Counted from the stretch's first letter, positions 25,141-33,757 are shown. The stretch: 64,000 bases of DNA from Shimia sp039969785 (GCF_039969785.1 NZ_JBDVNC010000013.1:62001-126000), one strand, 5' to 3'. Translations and numbers: made by a program. The notes: generated by a model not told the origin, from the sequence alone.

Positions 25141-26547
25141 ATGGCGACGCAAAGCTTTGACATGATTGTAATAGGTGCTGGTCCGGGCGGATATGTTGCC
25201 GCCATTCGCGGGGCGCAGCTGGGGTTGAAGGTTGCCATTGTCGAGCGCGAGCATCTGGGCGGGATCTGTCTTAACTGGGGCTGCATCCCGACCAAGGCGT
25301 TGTTGCGGTCGTCAGAAGTGTTTCACCTGATGGAGCGGGCCGGTGAATTTGGGCTGACCGCTGACAAGATCGGGTTTGACCTGGAGGCTGTTGTCAAAAG
25401 GTCGCGCGGCGTTGCAAAACAGCTGTCTGGCGGCATTGGCCACCTGATGAAAAAGAACAAGGTCACGGTAGTGATGGGCGAGGCCACTTTGCCCGCCAAA
25501 GGTAAAGTCAGTGTTAAGACCGCCAAAGGCACCGAAGAGCTGACGGCCAGGGCAATTGTTGTGGCCACGGGTGCGCGGGCACGGGAATTGCCGGGGCTGG
25601 AAGCCGACGGTGATCTGGTCTGGACCTATAAGCACGCGCTGCAACCACCGCGTATGCCGAAAAAGCTACTGGTCATTGGCTCGGGCGCGATCGGTATTGA
25701 ATTTGCTAGCTTTTACAACACGTTGGGGGCCGATACGACAGTTGTCGAAGTGATGGATCGGGTGCTGCCGGTTGAAGATGCCGAAATCAGCGCCTTTGCC
25801 AGGAAAGCATTTGTTAAGCAGGGCATGGCTATCATGGAAAAGGCGATGGTTAAGCAGCTGGATCGGGCGCCTGCTAAGTCCGGTGGCAAGGTAACCGCCC
25901 ATATCGAGGTAAAGGGGAAAGTTGAGAAACACGATTTTGACACGGTGATTTCGGCTGTGGGCATTGTTGGCAATGTCGAAGGGCTGGGGCTTGAAGGTCT
26001 CGGTGTTAAGCTGGATCGCAGCCATATTGTGACAGATGAGTTCTGTCGCACCGGGGTTGATGGCCTTTTTGCGATTGGTGACATCGCGGGCGCGCCGTGG
26101 CTGGCGCATAAGGCGTCGCATGAGGGTGTCATGGTTGCCGAGCTGATCGCTGGTGGCAAACCACATGCGGTGAAACCCGAAAGCATTGCCGGATGCACCT
26201 ACTGCCACCCACAGGTGGCATCGGTTGGTTATTCGGAAGCGAAGGCCAAGGAATTGGGTTTTGACGTCAAAGTTGGACGTTTTCCGTTTATCGGCAATGG
26301 CAAGGCGATTGCTTTGGGCGAACCAGAGGGCATGATCAAAACCGTGTTTGATGCCAAAACAGGAGAGCTTTTGGGCGCGCATATGGTTGGCGCTGAGGTT
26401 ACAGAGCTTATTCAGGGTTATGTCGTTGGTCGCCAGCTTGAAACCACTGAAGAAGATCTGATGAACACGGTCTTCCCACACCCCACGCTGAGCGAGATGA
26501 TGCATGAAAGTGTGCTGGATGCGTATGGCCGCGTGATCCACATGTAG
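25141..26547 (+). CDS. lpdA: Dihydrolipoyl dehydrogenase (E3)
   Basis: 468 aa from the ATG at 25141, with AGGAGG upstream. FAD flavoprotein that reoxidises dihydrolipoamide with NAD+ for 2-oxoacid dehydrogenase complexes. FAD site IGAGPGGYVAAIRGAQLG; redox-active Cys43/Cys48 in GGICLNWGCIPTKALL; NAD site IGSGAIGIEFASFYNTLG; second FAD motif GLFAIGDIAGAPWLAHKASHEG; C-terminal active-site His-Glu in FPHPTLSEMMHESVLDAYGR. It is not in the PDH operon at 4.4-8.0 kb but could supply its E3. A longer in-phase frame from 25075 is unlikely to be translated. Confidence 0.96.
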   Translation: MATQSFDMIVIGAGPGGYVAAIRGAQLGLKVAIVEREHLGGICLNWGCIPTKALLRSSEVFHLMERAGEFGLTADKIGFDLEAVVKRSRGVAKQLSGGIGHLMKKNKVTVVMGEATLPAKGKVSVKTAKGTEELTARAIVVATGARARELPGLEADGDLVWTYKHALQPPRMPKKLLVIGSGAIGIEFASFYNTLGADTTVVEVMDRVLPVEDAEISAFARKAFVKQGMAIMEKAMVKQLDRAPAKSGGKVTAHIEVKGKVEKHDFDTVISAVGIVGNVEGLGLEGLGVKLDRSHIVTDEFCRTGVDGLFAIGDIAGAPWLAHKASHEGVMVAELIAGGKPHAVKPESIAGCTYCHPQVASVGYSEAKAKELGFDVKVGRFPFIGNGKAIALGEPEGMIKTVFDAKTGELLGAHMVGAEVTELIQGYVVGRQLETTEEDLMNTVFPHPTLSEMMHESVLDAYGRVIHM

Positions 26548-26558
26548 GCGGACACAGT

Positions 26559-27119
26559 ATGGCCAGCCTCAATCGAATTGCGATGAACAAGTCAAGCCGC
26601 CAATGGTTGGGCGCGCTGGATCTGGAAAATATGGATGCGGCAGAAATTTCTGGCAAATGGGGCGCCAATCTGCAGGTTAAAAGCTACAAGCAGTACCGTT
26701 TTCCCAAGCACGATATCTGTGAAGGCCCATTTCTGAACGCGCGGGGCAAGCCGCGTCAGTTTGACCTGATCCTTGCCAATCAGGTGTGGGAGCATCTGGA
26801 CCGACCGTACACGGCGTTGTGCAACGTGCATGATATGTTGCGTGATGGCGGGTATTTCTGGATTGCGGTGCCATTTGTGGTGCCAATGCATGGGGCACCG
26901 GTGGATTGTTCGCGCTGGTCGGCGCGCGGCCTGAAAAACCTGTTGATCGAAGGCGGGTTCGCTGAAACGGAAATACAAGCGGATCAATGGGGCAACCGGG
27001 CGGCGGCGCTCCGGAATATGGAGCCGGACTGGCCACCTGAATATCAACCCGAAACGGATGATCTGACCAATGACCCGGACTTTCCAATCTGCTCATGGGC
27101 GTTGGCCCGAAAATCCTGA
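26559..27119 (+). CDS. Methyltransferase-like protein (class I fold, atypical)
   Basis: 186 aa, 11 bases after lpdA. It resembles methyltransferase type 11 domains in its middle: FDLILANQVWEHLDRPYTALCNVHDMLRDGGYFWIAVPF, matching the motif IV/post-I region, and a C-terminal GLKNLLIEGGFAETEIQADQWGN. The glycine-rich SAM-binding motif I expected at the N-terminus is replaced by WLGALDLENMDAAEISGKWG, so cofactor binding is uncertain. It also has VDCSRWSARG, common in small glycan-cluster methyltransferases. The target is unknown. It may be co-transcribed with lpdA. Confidence 0.75.
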   Translation: MASLNRIAMNKSSRQWLGALDLENMDAAEISGKWGANLQVKSYKQYRFPKHDICEGPFLNARGKPRQFDLILANQVWEHLDRPYTALCNVHDMLRDGGYFWIAVPFVVPMHGAPVDCSRWSARGLKNLLIEGGFAETEIQADQWGNRAAALRNMEPDWPPEYQPETDDLTNDPDFPICSWALARKS

Positions 27120-27131
27120 GCCGAGTGAGGT

Positions 27132-27155
27132 CTGCCCGCGCAGGAACGCGGGCAG
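27132..27155. terminator. Hairpin between convergent genes
   Basis: Perfect 9-bp stem CTGCCCGCG/CGCGGGCAG with a 6-base loop, between the methyltransferase-like stop (27119) and the DUF1761 stop (27161). T-tracts are poor, so termination strength is uncertain. Confidence 0.6.
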
Positions 27156-27160
27156 GGGTG

Positions 27161-27538
27161 TTATAAAATAGCGTGGGCAAGGATCATCAGAACCCCGGAT
27201 CCCAGCACGTAAAAGACGTCGACCCCAATGGCAAAGCCGGATTTTTGCGCCCACGCGCCGGTGTTGGCGACGTAAGCGGCGCATGCCAGTATACCCAAAA
27301 CGGCCACACCAAGGCTTTGGGTCGTTTCGGTCAGCCCGATAATCAACGCCAGTAACGCAATGGCGACCCAGTTCGTGACCAGCGGACCCATGGGCATTTT
27401 CGCGGGCGGTTCGGGATCGATATGTGACCCTTCTGCCCAGCGTTTCTGAAGCCCAAGAAACGGCCCGTAAACAACAAATCCAAACACCGCCGCTGCAATA
27501 AATCCGGCAGCAAAAGCAATCCAGTTCATGTCGGTCAT
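27161..27538 (-). CDS. DUF1761 membrane protein
   Basis: 125 aa with four predicted membrane helices: NWIAFAAGFIAAAVFGFVVYGPFLGLQ, LVTNWVAIALLALIIGL, LGVAVLGILACAAYVANTG and VFYVLGSGVLMILAHAIL. The first helix ends in the family-like YGPFLGLQKRW. It is the last gene of an ArsR-SRPBCC-DUF1761 operon and overlaps the SRPBCC stop by four bases. The family has no assigned function. The overlap ties it to the SRPBCC partner. Confidence 0.82.
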   Translation of the reverse strand: MTDMNWIAFAAGFIAAAVFGFVVYGPFLGLQKRWAEGSHIDPEPPAKMPMGPLVTNWVAIALLALIIGLTETTQSLGVAVLGILACAAYVANTGAWAQKSGFAIGVDVFYVLGSGVLMILAHAIL

Positions 27539-27963
27539 AATGCACCTTCCAAAGATTGAAGAATGAGGGTCCAGCCGCCCTCGTGATTGTCCCGGCTTTC
27601 CTGACTGGGAAACCGGACATGGGTGAGGGTCAGGTCGGTCCCGCCCTCATTGGGTTCAAGGTCAAGCGTGACCTCGCTGTCTTCCTGACTATAGGGCGAC
27701 ACCCACGTAAACCGCAAACGGGACGCGCGATCGATTTCCAGGTATTCGCCTTCGTGCGGCCAGCCTTCATCGACGTCCGGGGCCTTCATGATCACCCGAA
27801 ACCGCCCGCCGACACGGGGGTCGTTGCTGGCTTCTGGGACTGTCATTCCGGGGCCGGGCACCAGAAATTTTTGCATCATCACAGGGTCAAGCCATGCGTC
27901 GAACACGCGTTCGGGGGCAAAGGGCAGGTGGCGAGAAACCTTGAGCGAAAGGTCAGCAGTCAT
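27535..27963 (-). CDS. SRPBCC (AHSA1/START-like) domain protein
   Basis: 142 aa. AHSA1-type fold: LSLKVSRHLPFAPERVFDAWLDPVMMQKFLVPGPGMTVPEASNDPRVGGRFRV, a central EYLEIDRASRLRFTWVSPYSQEDSEVTLDLEPNEGGTDLTLTH and the C-terminal EGGWTLILQSLEGAL. Such proteins bind hydrophobic ligands. The substrate here is unknown. Four-base overlaps on both sides (ArsR upstream, DUF1761 downstream) make it the middle gene of a compact operon, a pairing seen in many bacteria. Confidence 0.9.
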   Translation of the reverse strand: MTADLSLKVSRHLPFAPERVFDAWLDPVMMQKFLVPGPGMTVPEASNDPRVGGRFRVIMKAPDVDEGWPHEGEYLEIDRASRLRFTWVSPYSQEDSEVTLDLEPNEGGTDLTLTHVRFPSQESRDNHEGGWTLILQSLEGAL

Positions 27964-28298
27964 GTGTCTTCCTCCTTTAGGGCAGCTTCGAGGGCATCCA
28001 GCCGCAACGCCCAGATCGAGCGTAGATCGGCAAACCAGCGGTCAATTTGAGACAAGGGTGCCATTTCCACCTCGATCAGGTGTTCGCGCCATTCGGTGCG
28101 TCGGCTGGCCAGCCCTGCGGCTTCCAGCACTTTGATGTGCTTGGAGACCGCATTCAGGCTGAGATCAAACCTGCGCGCAATATCCGTGACTTTCATCGGT
28201 CCGAACTGGGCCAGAAGAGTCAGGATTGCACGGCGCGTCGGGTCCGATGCCGCCTTGAGAATGGCGTTGAGTTGGTGTGGGTCTTGTCGTTCAACCAT
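27960..28298 (-). CDS. ArsR-family transcriptional regulator
   Basis: 112 aa from the ATG at 28298 (MVERQDPHQLNAILKAASDPTRRAILTLL). Winged-helix domain with the recognition helix in VTDIARRFDLSLNAVSKHIKVLEAAGLASRR. The Cys metal-binding motif (ELCVC) of classical ArsR/SmtB is absent, so it probably senses something other than metals, or nothing directly. This subtype usually regulates its SRPBCC neighbour, with which it overlaps by four bases. Two copies of an 18-bp imperfect dyad lie over and upstream of the start codon and are candidate autoregulatory sites. A GTG at 28322 is an alternative start. Confidence 0.9.
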   Translation of the reverse strand: MVERQDPHQLNAILKAASDPTRRAILTLLAQFGPMKVTDIARRFDLSLNAVSKHIKVLEAAGLASRRTEWREHLIEVEMAPLSQIDRWFADLRSIWALRLDALEAALKEEDT

Positions 28299-28308
28299 GT
28301 GGGTGAAT
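28291..28308. promoter_or_regulatory. Candidate ArsR operator, copy 1
   Basis: TCAACCATGTGGGTGAAT, an imperfect dyad (TCAACCA against TCACCCA) covering the ATG of the ArsR gene. It matches copy 2 in 17 of 18 positions, and the copies are 38 bp apart. Confidence 0.55.
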
Positions 28309-28328
28309 AACGTGTGCGTCACGATCAG

Positions 28329-28346
28329 TCAACCATTTGGGTGAAT
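28329..28346. promoter_or_regulatory. Candidate ArsR operator, copy 2
   Basis: TCAACCATTTGGGTGAAT, the second copy of the dyad in the short gap upstream of the ArsR gene, where its promoter should be. Tandem placement in the same orientation suggests cooperative autoregulation. Confidence 0.55.
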
Positions 28347-28361
28347 GATGCCGAGCAAGGG

Positions 28362-28392
28362 CAAAAAAAAGCGGCCCCGGGTCAGGGGCCGC
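28362..28392 (-). terminator. Intrinsic terminator after the VWA gene
   Basis: On the minus strand GCGGCCCC-N6-GGGGCCGC followed by eight T residues, about 25 bases past the VWA-protein stop codon. Confidence 0.93.
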
Positions 28393-28416
28393 CTGCGATA
28401 TCGTTGGTTAGGCTTG

Positions 28417-30120
28417 TTATTCTACGACCACCGTTTTTGTGGCCATGATCCGCGGAACACCCCAGGTCGACACAAAGCGCAGCTCATACGTGCCGGGTGT
28501 GTCAGGTGCGGGTATTTGCGCGGGATTTCCCTTCAGTGTGTAGGCATATCCCTTAAACGCCGTTGGATCAGCCCCGGGTTCCACAAAGGTAATAAAGTCG
28601 CTTTTGTATGCCGGACCATCAAAGGCGACGGAAACAGTTTCCTTGACGGGAACGGTGTCAGGTGCGGTCAGCGTAACAGCAATATCCGTAAGTGTGATGG
28701 TCTGCGAAGCAGCAATCGAGCTGTCCTGACCATTGATATAGCGCAGCTCGAAATCGCCGGGATACATGGTCAGGCGCAGCGGAACCGGATTGCCCTTGGA
28801 GACATATTCATAGGTGACATAATCAGAAGCGCTGTCACCAATCGGAGCAAGCGTGATGTAGTCTTCTGAATACCCGCTGCCCGCCCATTCAACGTTAATT
28901 GTTGCGCCGACCGGTGCAGTCGCAGGTCCGGTCAGACCAAAGCTGCGTTCCGTCACCGTGATTGGGCGCGAGGCCAAAACCTGTGGGCCGACGGACAATA
29001 GATAGCGAATTTGATAATCGCCCGGCGTGGTTGGCATGCGCAGTTTTACTGGATTTCCCTTGGCCACATATTCGTATGTCTGGTAATCCGCGGGGCCTTC
29101 ATCCGGAAGAGCGGTGTCGACATAGTCGTTTTCTTCGTTCGGGCCGGTCCACGTTACGTCGATAGTTGATCCGGCCGGGGCCTGATCCGGGGCAATCAAT
29201 GTGGCGAGGGGCGCATAGGCCGGTAAATGCAATTTGACTTCGGTTTGAACACCCGAGGAAACTTTGAAATCTTGCTGAACAGAGACGTTGTCTTTGGGGC
29301 GGTTCGCGATCGCGGTATAGCTGCCGGGATCAAGTAACATTTTGAAATCACTTGCATCTGTAGATGGGTGCGCCACGCCATTGTCACCTGAAATCGCCAC
29401 CGATACGTCGTAGGAAGAAATTTTCTGGTCTGGGCCTTCAACCACGAGAAACCGGGTTTCCGAGGGGGCTGATTCAGGCTCGGGCGGTGCAGGTTGGGGC
29501 GCGGCGGCAACTTGCGCGACGGCCTCGCCCAGCTCATCAGCGTTTGCAGCGGACAGGTATTTGCCGCCGGTGGCGTCGGCCATGCACTGAAACTGAGCAC
29601 GGGCCTTGGGATCGGTGACATCAAAGCCAACCACATGTGCGGTAAAATCGACGCCGGTTTCTTCTAGCGATCGGGCCACTGCGCAAACATCAGGCACGCA
29701 GGTTTCGATACCATCGGACACAAGGATCACGGTGGCGGCCGCTTCGGTGTGACGCAGTGCTTGCGCTGCGGCGACCACCGCGTCAGCCATCGGGGTTTTG
29801 CCTTTGGGTTTGATCGCATTCACCGCGTCAGAAATCGCACCACGTGTGTCAGGGCCGGGCATCACAAGGGTTTCGATGTCGCTGCAATCCCCTTTGCGCC
29901 GATGCCCGTAGACGGTCAGCCCCAGATCGAGATCGTTTGGCAATGACGTCATCAAATCGCCCATGACCTTTTGCGCGATGGTTATTTTGGCGACACCGTC
30001 AATTTGCCCCCACATCGACCCAGAGGCATCCATGACAACAATGGCCGCCGGTCGATCCTGCGCGAACAACACTCCGGGTATCAGGGTCGTTACAACTGCG
30101 AAACTTTTTAAAAACTTCAT
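28417..30120 (-). CDS. Secreted VWA-domain protein with three C-terminal repeats
   Basis: 567 aa from the ATG at 30120, with GAGGA upstream. Signal peptide MKFLKSFAVVTTLIPGVLFA. Residues about 25-190 form a von Willebrand A domain with an intact MIDAS (VVMDASGSMWGQ, Asp31; Thr in PKGKTPMADAV; Asp in VSDGIETC) and paired Cys. After a linker, three tandem repeats of about 80 residues follow, each built as 'L.AP..AP.G.T..V.W.GP...DYI...YEY..KGNP..LR.P..PGDYELRY', probably Ig-like. Expected to be periplasmic or surface-bound, binding a protein ligand through Mg2+. Function unknown. Confidence 0.86.
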   Translation of the reverse strand: MKFLKSFAVVTTLIPGVLFAQDRPAAIVVMDASGSMWGQIDGVAKITIAQKVMGDLMTSLPNDLDLGLTVYGHRRKGDCSDIETLVMPGPDTRGAISDAVNAIKPKGKTPMADAVVAAAQALRHTEAAATVILVSDGIETCVPDVCAVARSLEETGVDFTAHVVGFDVTDPKARAQFQCMADATGGKYLSAANADELGEAVAQVAAAPQPAPPEPESAPSETRFLVVEGPDQKISSYDVSVAISGDNGVAHPSTDASDFKMLLDPGSYTAIANRPKDNVSVQQDFKVSSGVQTEVKLHLPAYAPLATLIAPDQAPAGSTIDVTWTGPNEENDYVDTALPDEGPADYQTYEYVAKGNPVKLRMPTTPGDYQIRYLLSVGPQVLASRPITVTERSFGLTGPATAPVGATINVEWAGSGYSEDYITLAPIGDSASDYVTYEYVSKGNPVPLRLTMYPGDFELRYINGQDSSIAASQTITLTDIAVTLTAPDTVPVKETVSVAFDGPAYKSDFITFVEPGADPTAFKGYAYTLKGNPAQIPAPDTPGTYELRFVSTWGVPRIMATKTVVVE

Positions 30121-30216
30121 CCAACTGGTCCTCAAATGCGTAGGTATCTGAGACTATGAAGGATTTCTGAATTGAGGCAAGTTGCGGCGAAATTCGCGGA
30201 CTTGGCAATTTTAAAT

Positions 30217-30231
30217 GTTCTCTCTATGTTC
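30217..30231. promoter_or_regulatory. LexA (SOS) box upstream of uvrA
   Basis: GTTC-TCTCTAT-GTTC, a perfect match to the alphaproteobacterial LexA consensus GTTC-N7-GTTC, 66 bases before the uvrA start. It places uvrA under SOS control. Confidence 0.85.
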
Positions 30232-30296
30232 GCATTAACAGGTTGGCAGTCTGCGTTGTCTGACCTATGTCTAAGGCCGTATCCGTGGGGGTTTAC

Positions 30297-33155
30297 ATGG
30301 CTGAGCTGAAAAACATCGAAGTGCGCGGCGCACGAGAGCATAATCTGAAGTCCATTGACGTGGATATTCCGCGCGATCAGCTTGTCGTGATCACCGGTCT
30401 TTCGGGTTCGGGCAAGTCGTCGCTGGCCTTTGATACGATTTATGCCGAAGGCCAGCGCCGGTATGTGGAATCGCTGTCGGCCTATGCGCGCCAGTTTCTG
30501 GATATGATGGAAAAACCGGATGTGGATCACATCAGCGGTTTGAGCCCGGCGATTTCGATTGAACAAAAGACCACCAGCAAAAACCCACGATCGACTGTGG
30601 GCACTGTGACCGAGATTTACGATTATCTGCGGCTGTTGTTTGCGCGGGTTGGCACGCCATATAGCCCGGCCACCGGTTTGCCCATTGAGGCACAACAGGT
30701 TCAGGACATGGTCGACCGGGTCATGACGTTGGAAGAGGGCACGCGCGGCTATCTGCTGGCCCCGATTGTGCGGGACCGTAAAGGGGAATATCGCAAAGAA
30801 TTCCTTGAGTTACGCAAGCAGGGTTTTCAGCGGGTTAAGGTGGACGGCGCCTTTTACGAACTGGATGAGCCGCCGACGCTGGACAAGAAATTCCGGCACG
30901 ACATTGACGTTGTCGTTGATCGCCTGATCGTGCGCGAGGGGCTGGAAACGCGGTTGGCGGACAGCCTGCGCACGGCGCTGGACCTGGCAGATGGCATTGC
31001 GGTTCTTGAAACCGCGCCAAGCGATGGCGAGCCTGAGCGGATTACTTTCAGCGAGAAATTTGCCTGTCCGGTCAGCGGGTTTACAATCCCCGAGATTGAA
31101 CCGCGCATGTTCTCGTTCAACGCGCCGTTTGGGGCATGCACAGAATGTGACGGGCTGGGCAAAGAGCTGTTTTTTGACGAACGGCTGGTGGTGCCTGACC
31201 AGACGCTGAAAGTTTATGACGGGGCTTTGGCACCATGGCGCAAAGGCAAGTCGCCATATTTTCTGCAGACTATCGAGGCGATCGCCAAGCATTTCCAATT
31301 CGACAAGAATACGCCATGGAAAAAGCTGCCCAAAAAGGTGCAGCAGGTGTTTTTGTATGGGTCGGGCGAGGAAGAGATTGATTTTCGCTATGATGAAGGC
31401 GGGCGGGTCTATCAGGTGACGCGGGTGTTTGAAGGCGTCATTCCGAATATGGAGCGGCGGTATCGCGAAACTGATAGCAACTGGATTCGCGAAGAGTTTG
31501 AGCGGTATCAGAACAATCGCCCTTGTGGGGCCTGCCGTGGGCATCGGCTGCGGGAAGAGGCGCTGGCGGTCAAAATTGCGGGCAAACATGTTGGCCATAT
31601 TGTTCAGTTTTCGATCCGCGAGGCGTTGGCCTGGATTGAGGATGTGCAAAACCATCTGTCACCGCAACGACAAGAGATCGCGCGCGCCATTGTGAAAGAG
31701 ATCAGTGAACGATTGGGGTTCCTGAATAATGTGGGATTAGAGTATCTTACGCTGTCCCGTTCAAGTGGTACGCTATCTGGCGGTGAAAGCCAGCGCATTC
31801 GACTGGCCAGCCAGATTGGGTCCGGTTTGACCGGGGTGCTATATGTTTTGGATGAGCCATCCATTGGTTTGCATCAGCGTGACAATGACCGGCTTTTGAC
31901 CACACTGAAAAACCTGCGCGATCAGGGGAATACTGTGATCGTGGTGGAACATGACGAAGAAGCCATTCGCGAGGCGGATTACGTGTTCGACATTGGCCCC
32001 GGCGCCGGGGTGCATGGTGGACAGGTTGTGTCCAAGGGACGACCCGAAGAGATCGCTGCAGATCCGGCGTCGCTGACTGGTCAGTATCTGGCGGGAGGGC
32101 GTGAGATTGCTGTGCCGACAGAACGGCGCGACGGCAATGGAAAAAGTGTGACCGTGGTTAAAGCCACTGGCAACAACCTTAAGAAAGTGACGGCGGAATT
32201 CCCGCTGGGCCAGTTTGTATGTGTGACCGGCGTGTCGGGGGGCGGCAAGTCGACCCTGACCATCGAAACCTTGTTCAAAACCGCCAGCATGCGGTTGAAC
32301 GGCGCGCGTCAGACGCCAGCCCCGTGCGAAACGATCAAAGGGTTGGAGCATCTGGACAAGGTGATCGACATTGACCAGCGCCCGATCGGACGTACGCCGC
32401 GTTCAAACCCGGCCACATATACCGGTGCGTTTACACCGATCCGGGACTGGTTCGCGGGCCTGCCCGAATCCAAGGCGCGGGGTTATAAGCCCGGCCGGTT
32501 CAGTTTCAACGTCAAAGGCGGGCGCTGTGAGGCTTGCCAAGGCGATGGTGTCATTAAGATCGAAATGCATTTCCTGCCGGATGTTTATGTGGAATGCGAG
32601 ACCTGCAAGGGCGCGCGCTATAACCGTGAAACGCTGGAAATTAAATTTAAAGGCAAGAGCATAGCCGACGTTCTTGATATGAATGTTGAAGAGGCTCAGG
32701 GCTTTTTCAAAGCCGTGCCCAGCATTCGCGACAAGATGGACGCGCTGGCGCGTGTAGGGCTTGGGTATATCAAGGTGGGCCAGCAGGCGACGACCTTGTC
32801 AGGTGGCGAGGCGCAGCGTGTGAAGCTGTCCAAAGAGCTGAGCAAACGTTCGACCGGACGCACGCTCTATATTCTGGACGAACCGACGACAGGTCTGCAT
32901 TTCGAAGATGTGCGCAAGTTGTTGGAAGTGCTGCATGAATTGGTGGATCAGGGCAATACAGTTGTGGTGATCGAACACAATCTTGATGTGATCAAAACCG
33001 CAGATCACATCATTGATATTGGCCCCGAAGGTGGTGACGGCGGCGGAAAGATTGTTGCAACCGGGCCGCCTGAGAAAGTTGCTTCGGTGGCGCGTAGCCA
33101 TACCGGGCATTACCTCAAAGATATGCTGAAAACCAAGCGGGTTGCGGCGGAATAA
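30297..33155 (+). CDS. uvrA: Excinuclease ABC subunit A
   Basis: 952 aa from the ATG at 30297 (MAELKNIEVRGAREHNL); an ATG at 30267 would add ten residues. Damage-recognition ATPase of nucleotide excision repair. First Walker A GLSGSGKSSLAF; zinc-finger cysteines in CPVSGF and CTECDGLG; first ABC signature LSGGESQRIRLASQIGSGLTG; second Walker A GVSGGGKSTL; second zinc module CEACQGDGVI...CETCKG; second signature LSGGEAQRVKLSKELSKRSTG with ILDEPTTGLHFEDV. All hallmarks are intact. Preceded by a perfect LexA box and followed by a terminator. Confidence 0.98.
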   Translation: MAELKNIEVRGAREHNLKSIDVDIPRDQLVVITGLSGSGKSSLAFDTIYAEGQRRYVESLSAYARQFLDMMEKPDVDHISGLSPAISIEQKTTSKNPRSTVGTVTEIYDYLRLLFARVGTPYSPATGLPIEAQQVQDMVDRVMTLEEGTRGYLLAPIVRDRKGEYRKEFLELRKQGFQRVKVDGAFYELDEPPTLDKKFRHDIDVVVDRLIVREGLETRLADSLRTALDLADGIAVLETAPSDGEPERITFSEKFACPVSGFTIPEIEPRMFSFNAPFGACTECDGLGKELFFDERLVVPDQTLKVYDGALAPWRKGKSPYFLQTIEAIAKHFQFDKNTPWKKLPKKVQQVFLYGSGEEEIDFRYDEGGRVYQVTRVFEGVIPNMERRYRETDSNWIREEFERYQNNRPCGACRGHRLREEALAVKIAGKHVGHIVQFSIREALAWIEDVQNHLSPQRQEIARAIVKEISERLGFLNNVGLEYLTLSRSSGTLSGGESQRIRLASQIGSGLTGVLYVLDEPSIGLHQRDNDRLLTTLKNLRDQGNTVIVVEHDEEAIREADYVFDIGPGAGVHGGQVVSKGRPEEIAADPASLTGQYLAGGREIAVPTERRDGNGKSVTVVKATGNNLKKVTAEFPLGQFVCVTGVSGGGKSTLTIETLFKTASMRLNGARQTPAPCETIKGLEHLDKVIDIDQRPIGRTPRSNPATYTGAFTPIRDWFAGLPESKARGYKPGRFSFNVKGGRCEACQGDGVIKIEMHFLPDVYVECETCKGARYNRETLEIKFKGKSIADVLDMNVEEAQGFFKAVPSIRDKMDALARVGLGYIKVGQQATTLSGGEAQRVKLSKELSKRSTGRTLYILDEPTTGLHFEDVRKLLEVLHELVDQGNTVVVIEHNLDVIKTADHIIDIGPEGGDGGGKIVATGPPEKVASVARSHTGHYLKDMLKTKRVAAE

Positions 33156-33156
33156 C

Positions 33157-33193
33157 AGACCTGCGCGCCTGTGATGGGCGCGCAGGTCTTTTG
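33157..33193. terminator. Terminator between uvrA and the membrane-protein gene
   Basis: 12-bp inverted repeat AGACCTGCGCGC/GCGCGCAGGTCT with a 9-base loop and a TTTT tail on the plus strand, directly after the uvrA stop. It can also serve the convergent gene. Confidence 0.8.
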
Positions 33194-33196
33194 ATG

Positions 33197-33631
33197 TCAG
33201 GCGAGGGCAGATCGAGACTTTGAGGCGCGCGCGATCGGGATCAGGAATAACGCGAGAAAACCGGAATTCAGGATCACGTTAAACCAAGCACCGGCCAGCA
33301 CCGATCCGGTGCAATCGACCAGAAACCAGCTGATAATACCCCATCGCAGAATGCGCCCACCAATGGCCGGGTCATTTGCATAGACGTGTGTTGTGATCTG
33401 GTAGGACATGACGCCAAAACCAAACAGCAAGCCGCCGCTGATGGCACCAAGCAGGTGGGCGCTTGGGTCAGAAAAGGCCTGAGCCTGATCAAGCGGCAAA
33501 AAAGCCAGATCGAGAAACCACGCCATTAGCGATTGCGCGCCAAGGGGCAGAGCAAAGGCCATCGCAAGACCGACGGCCGCGCAGGTCAGGCTGGCGATTC
33601 TGAGCCAGCGTGTGGATTGTTGATGAGTCAT
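33197..33631 (-). CDS. Small membrane protein, unknown
   Basis: 144 aa from the ATG at 33631 (MTHQQSTRWLRIASL), preceded by GGAGA. Four predicted membrane helices: LTCAAVGLAMAFALPLG, HLLGAISGGLLFGFGVMSYQ, LRWGIISWFLVDCTGSVLAG and NVILNSGFLALFLIPIA. I do not recognise a named family. It is divergent from the XRE regulator gene, and a perfect 15-bp dyad lies between them, so it is probably the regulated partner. Confidence 0.75.
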   Translation of the reverse strand: MTHQQSTRWLRIASLTCAAVGLAMAFALPLGAQSLMAWFLDLAFLPLDQAQAFSDPSAHLLGAISGGLLFGFGVMSYQITTHVYANDPAIGGRILRWGIISWFLVDCTGSVLAGAWFNVILNSGFLALFLIPIARASKSRSALA

Positions 33632-33691
33632 TTCGATGTCTCCGAATGTGTAACTGAGGTCAGTCTGCATCGAGTCGCTGCAGTAAAACAA

Positions 33692-33706
33692 TTACCTCAT
33701 AGGTAA
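33692..33706. promoter_or_regulatory. Dyad between divergent membrane-protein and XRE genes
   Basis: Perfect inverted repeat TTACCT-CAT-AGGTAA in the 126-base divergent intergenic region. Well placed to be the operator of the adjacent XRE-family regulator. Confidence 0.5.
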
Positions 33707-33757
33707 GTGCATCTGCAGTTTTCCGGGCTAAAGTGGGGACAACGGATCGGAGGTGTC

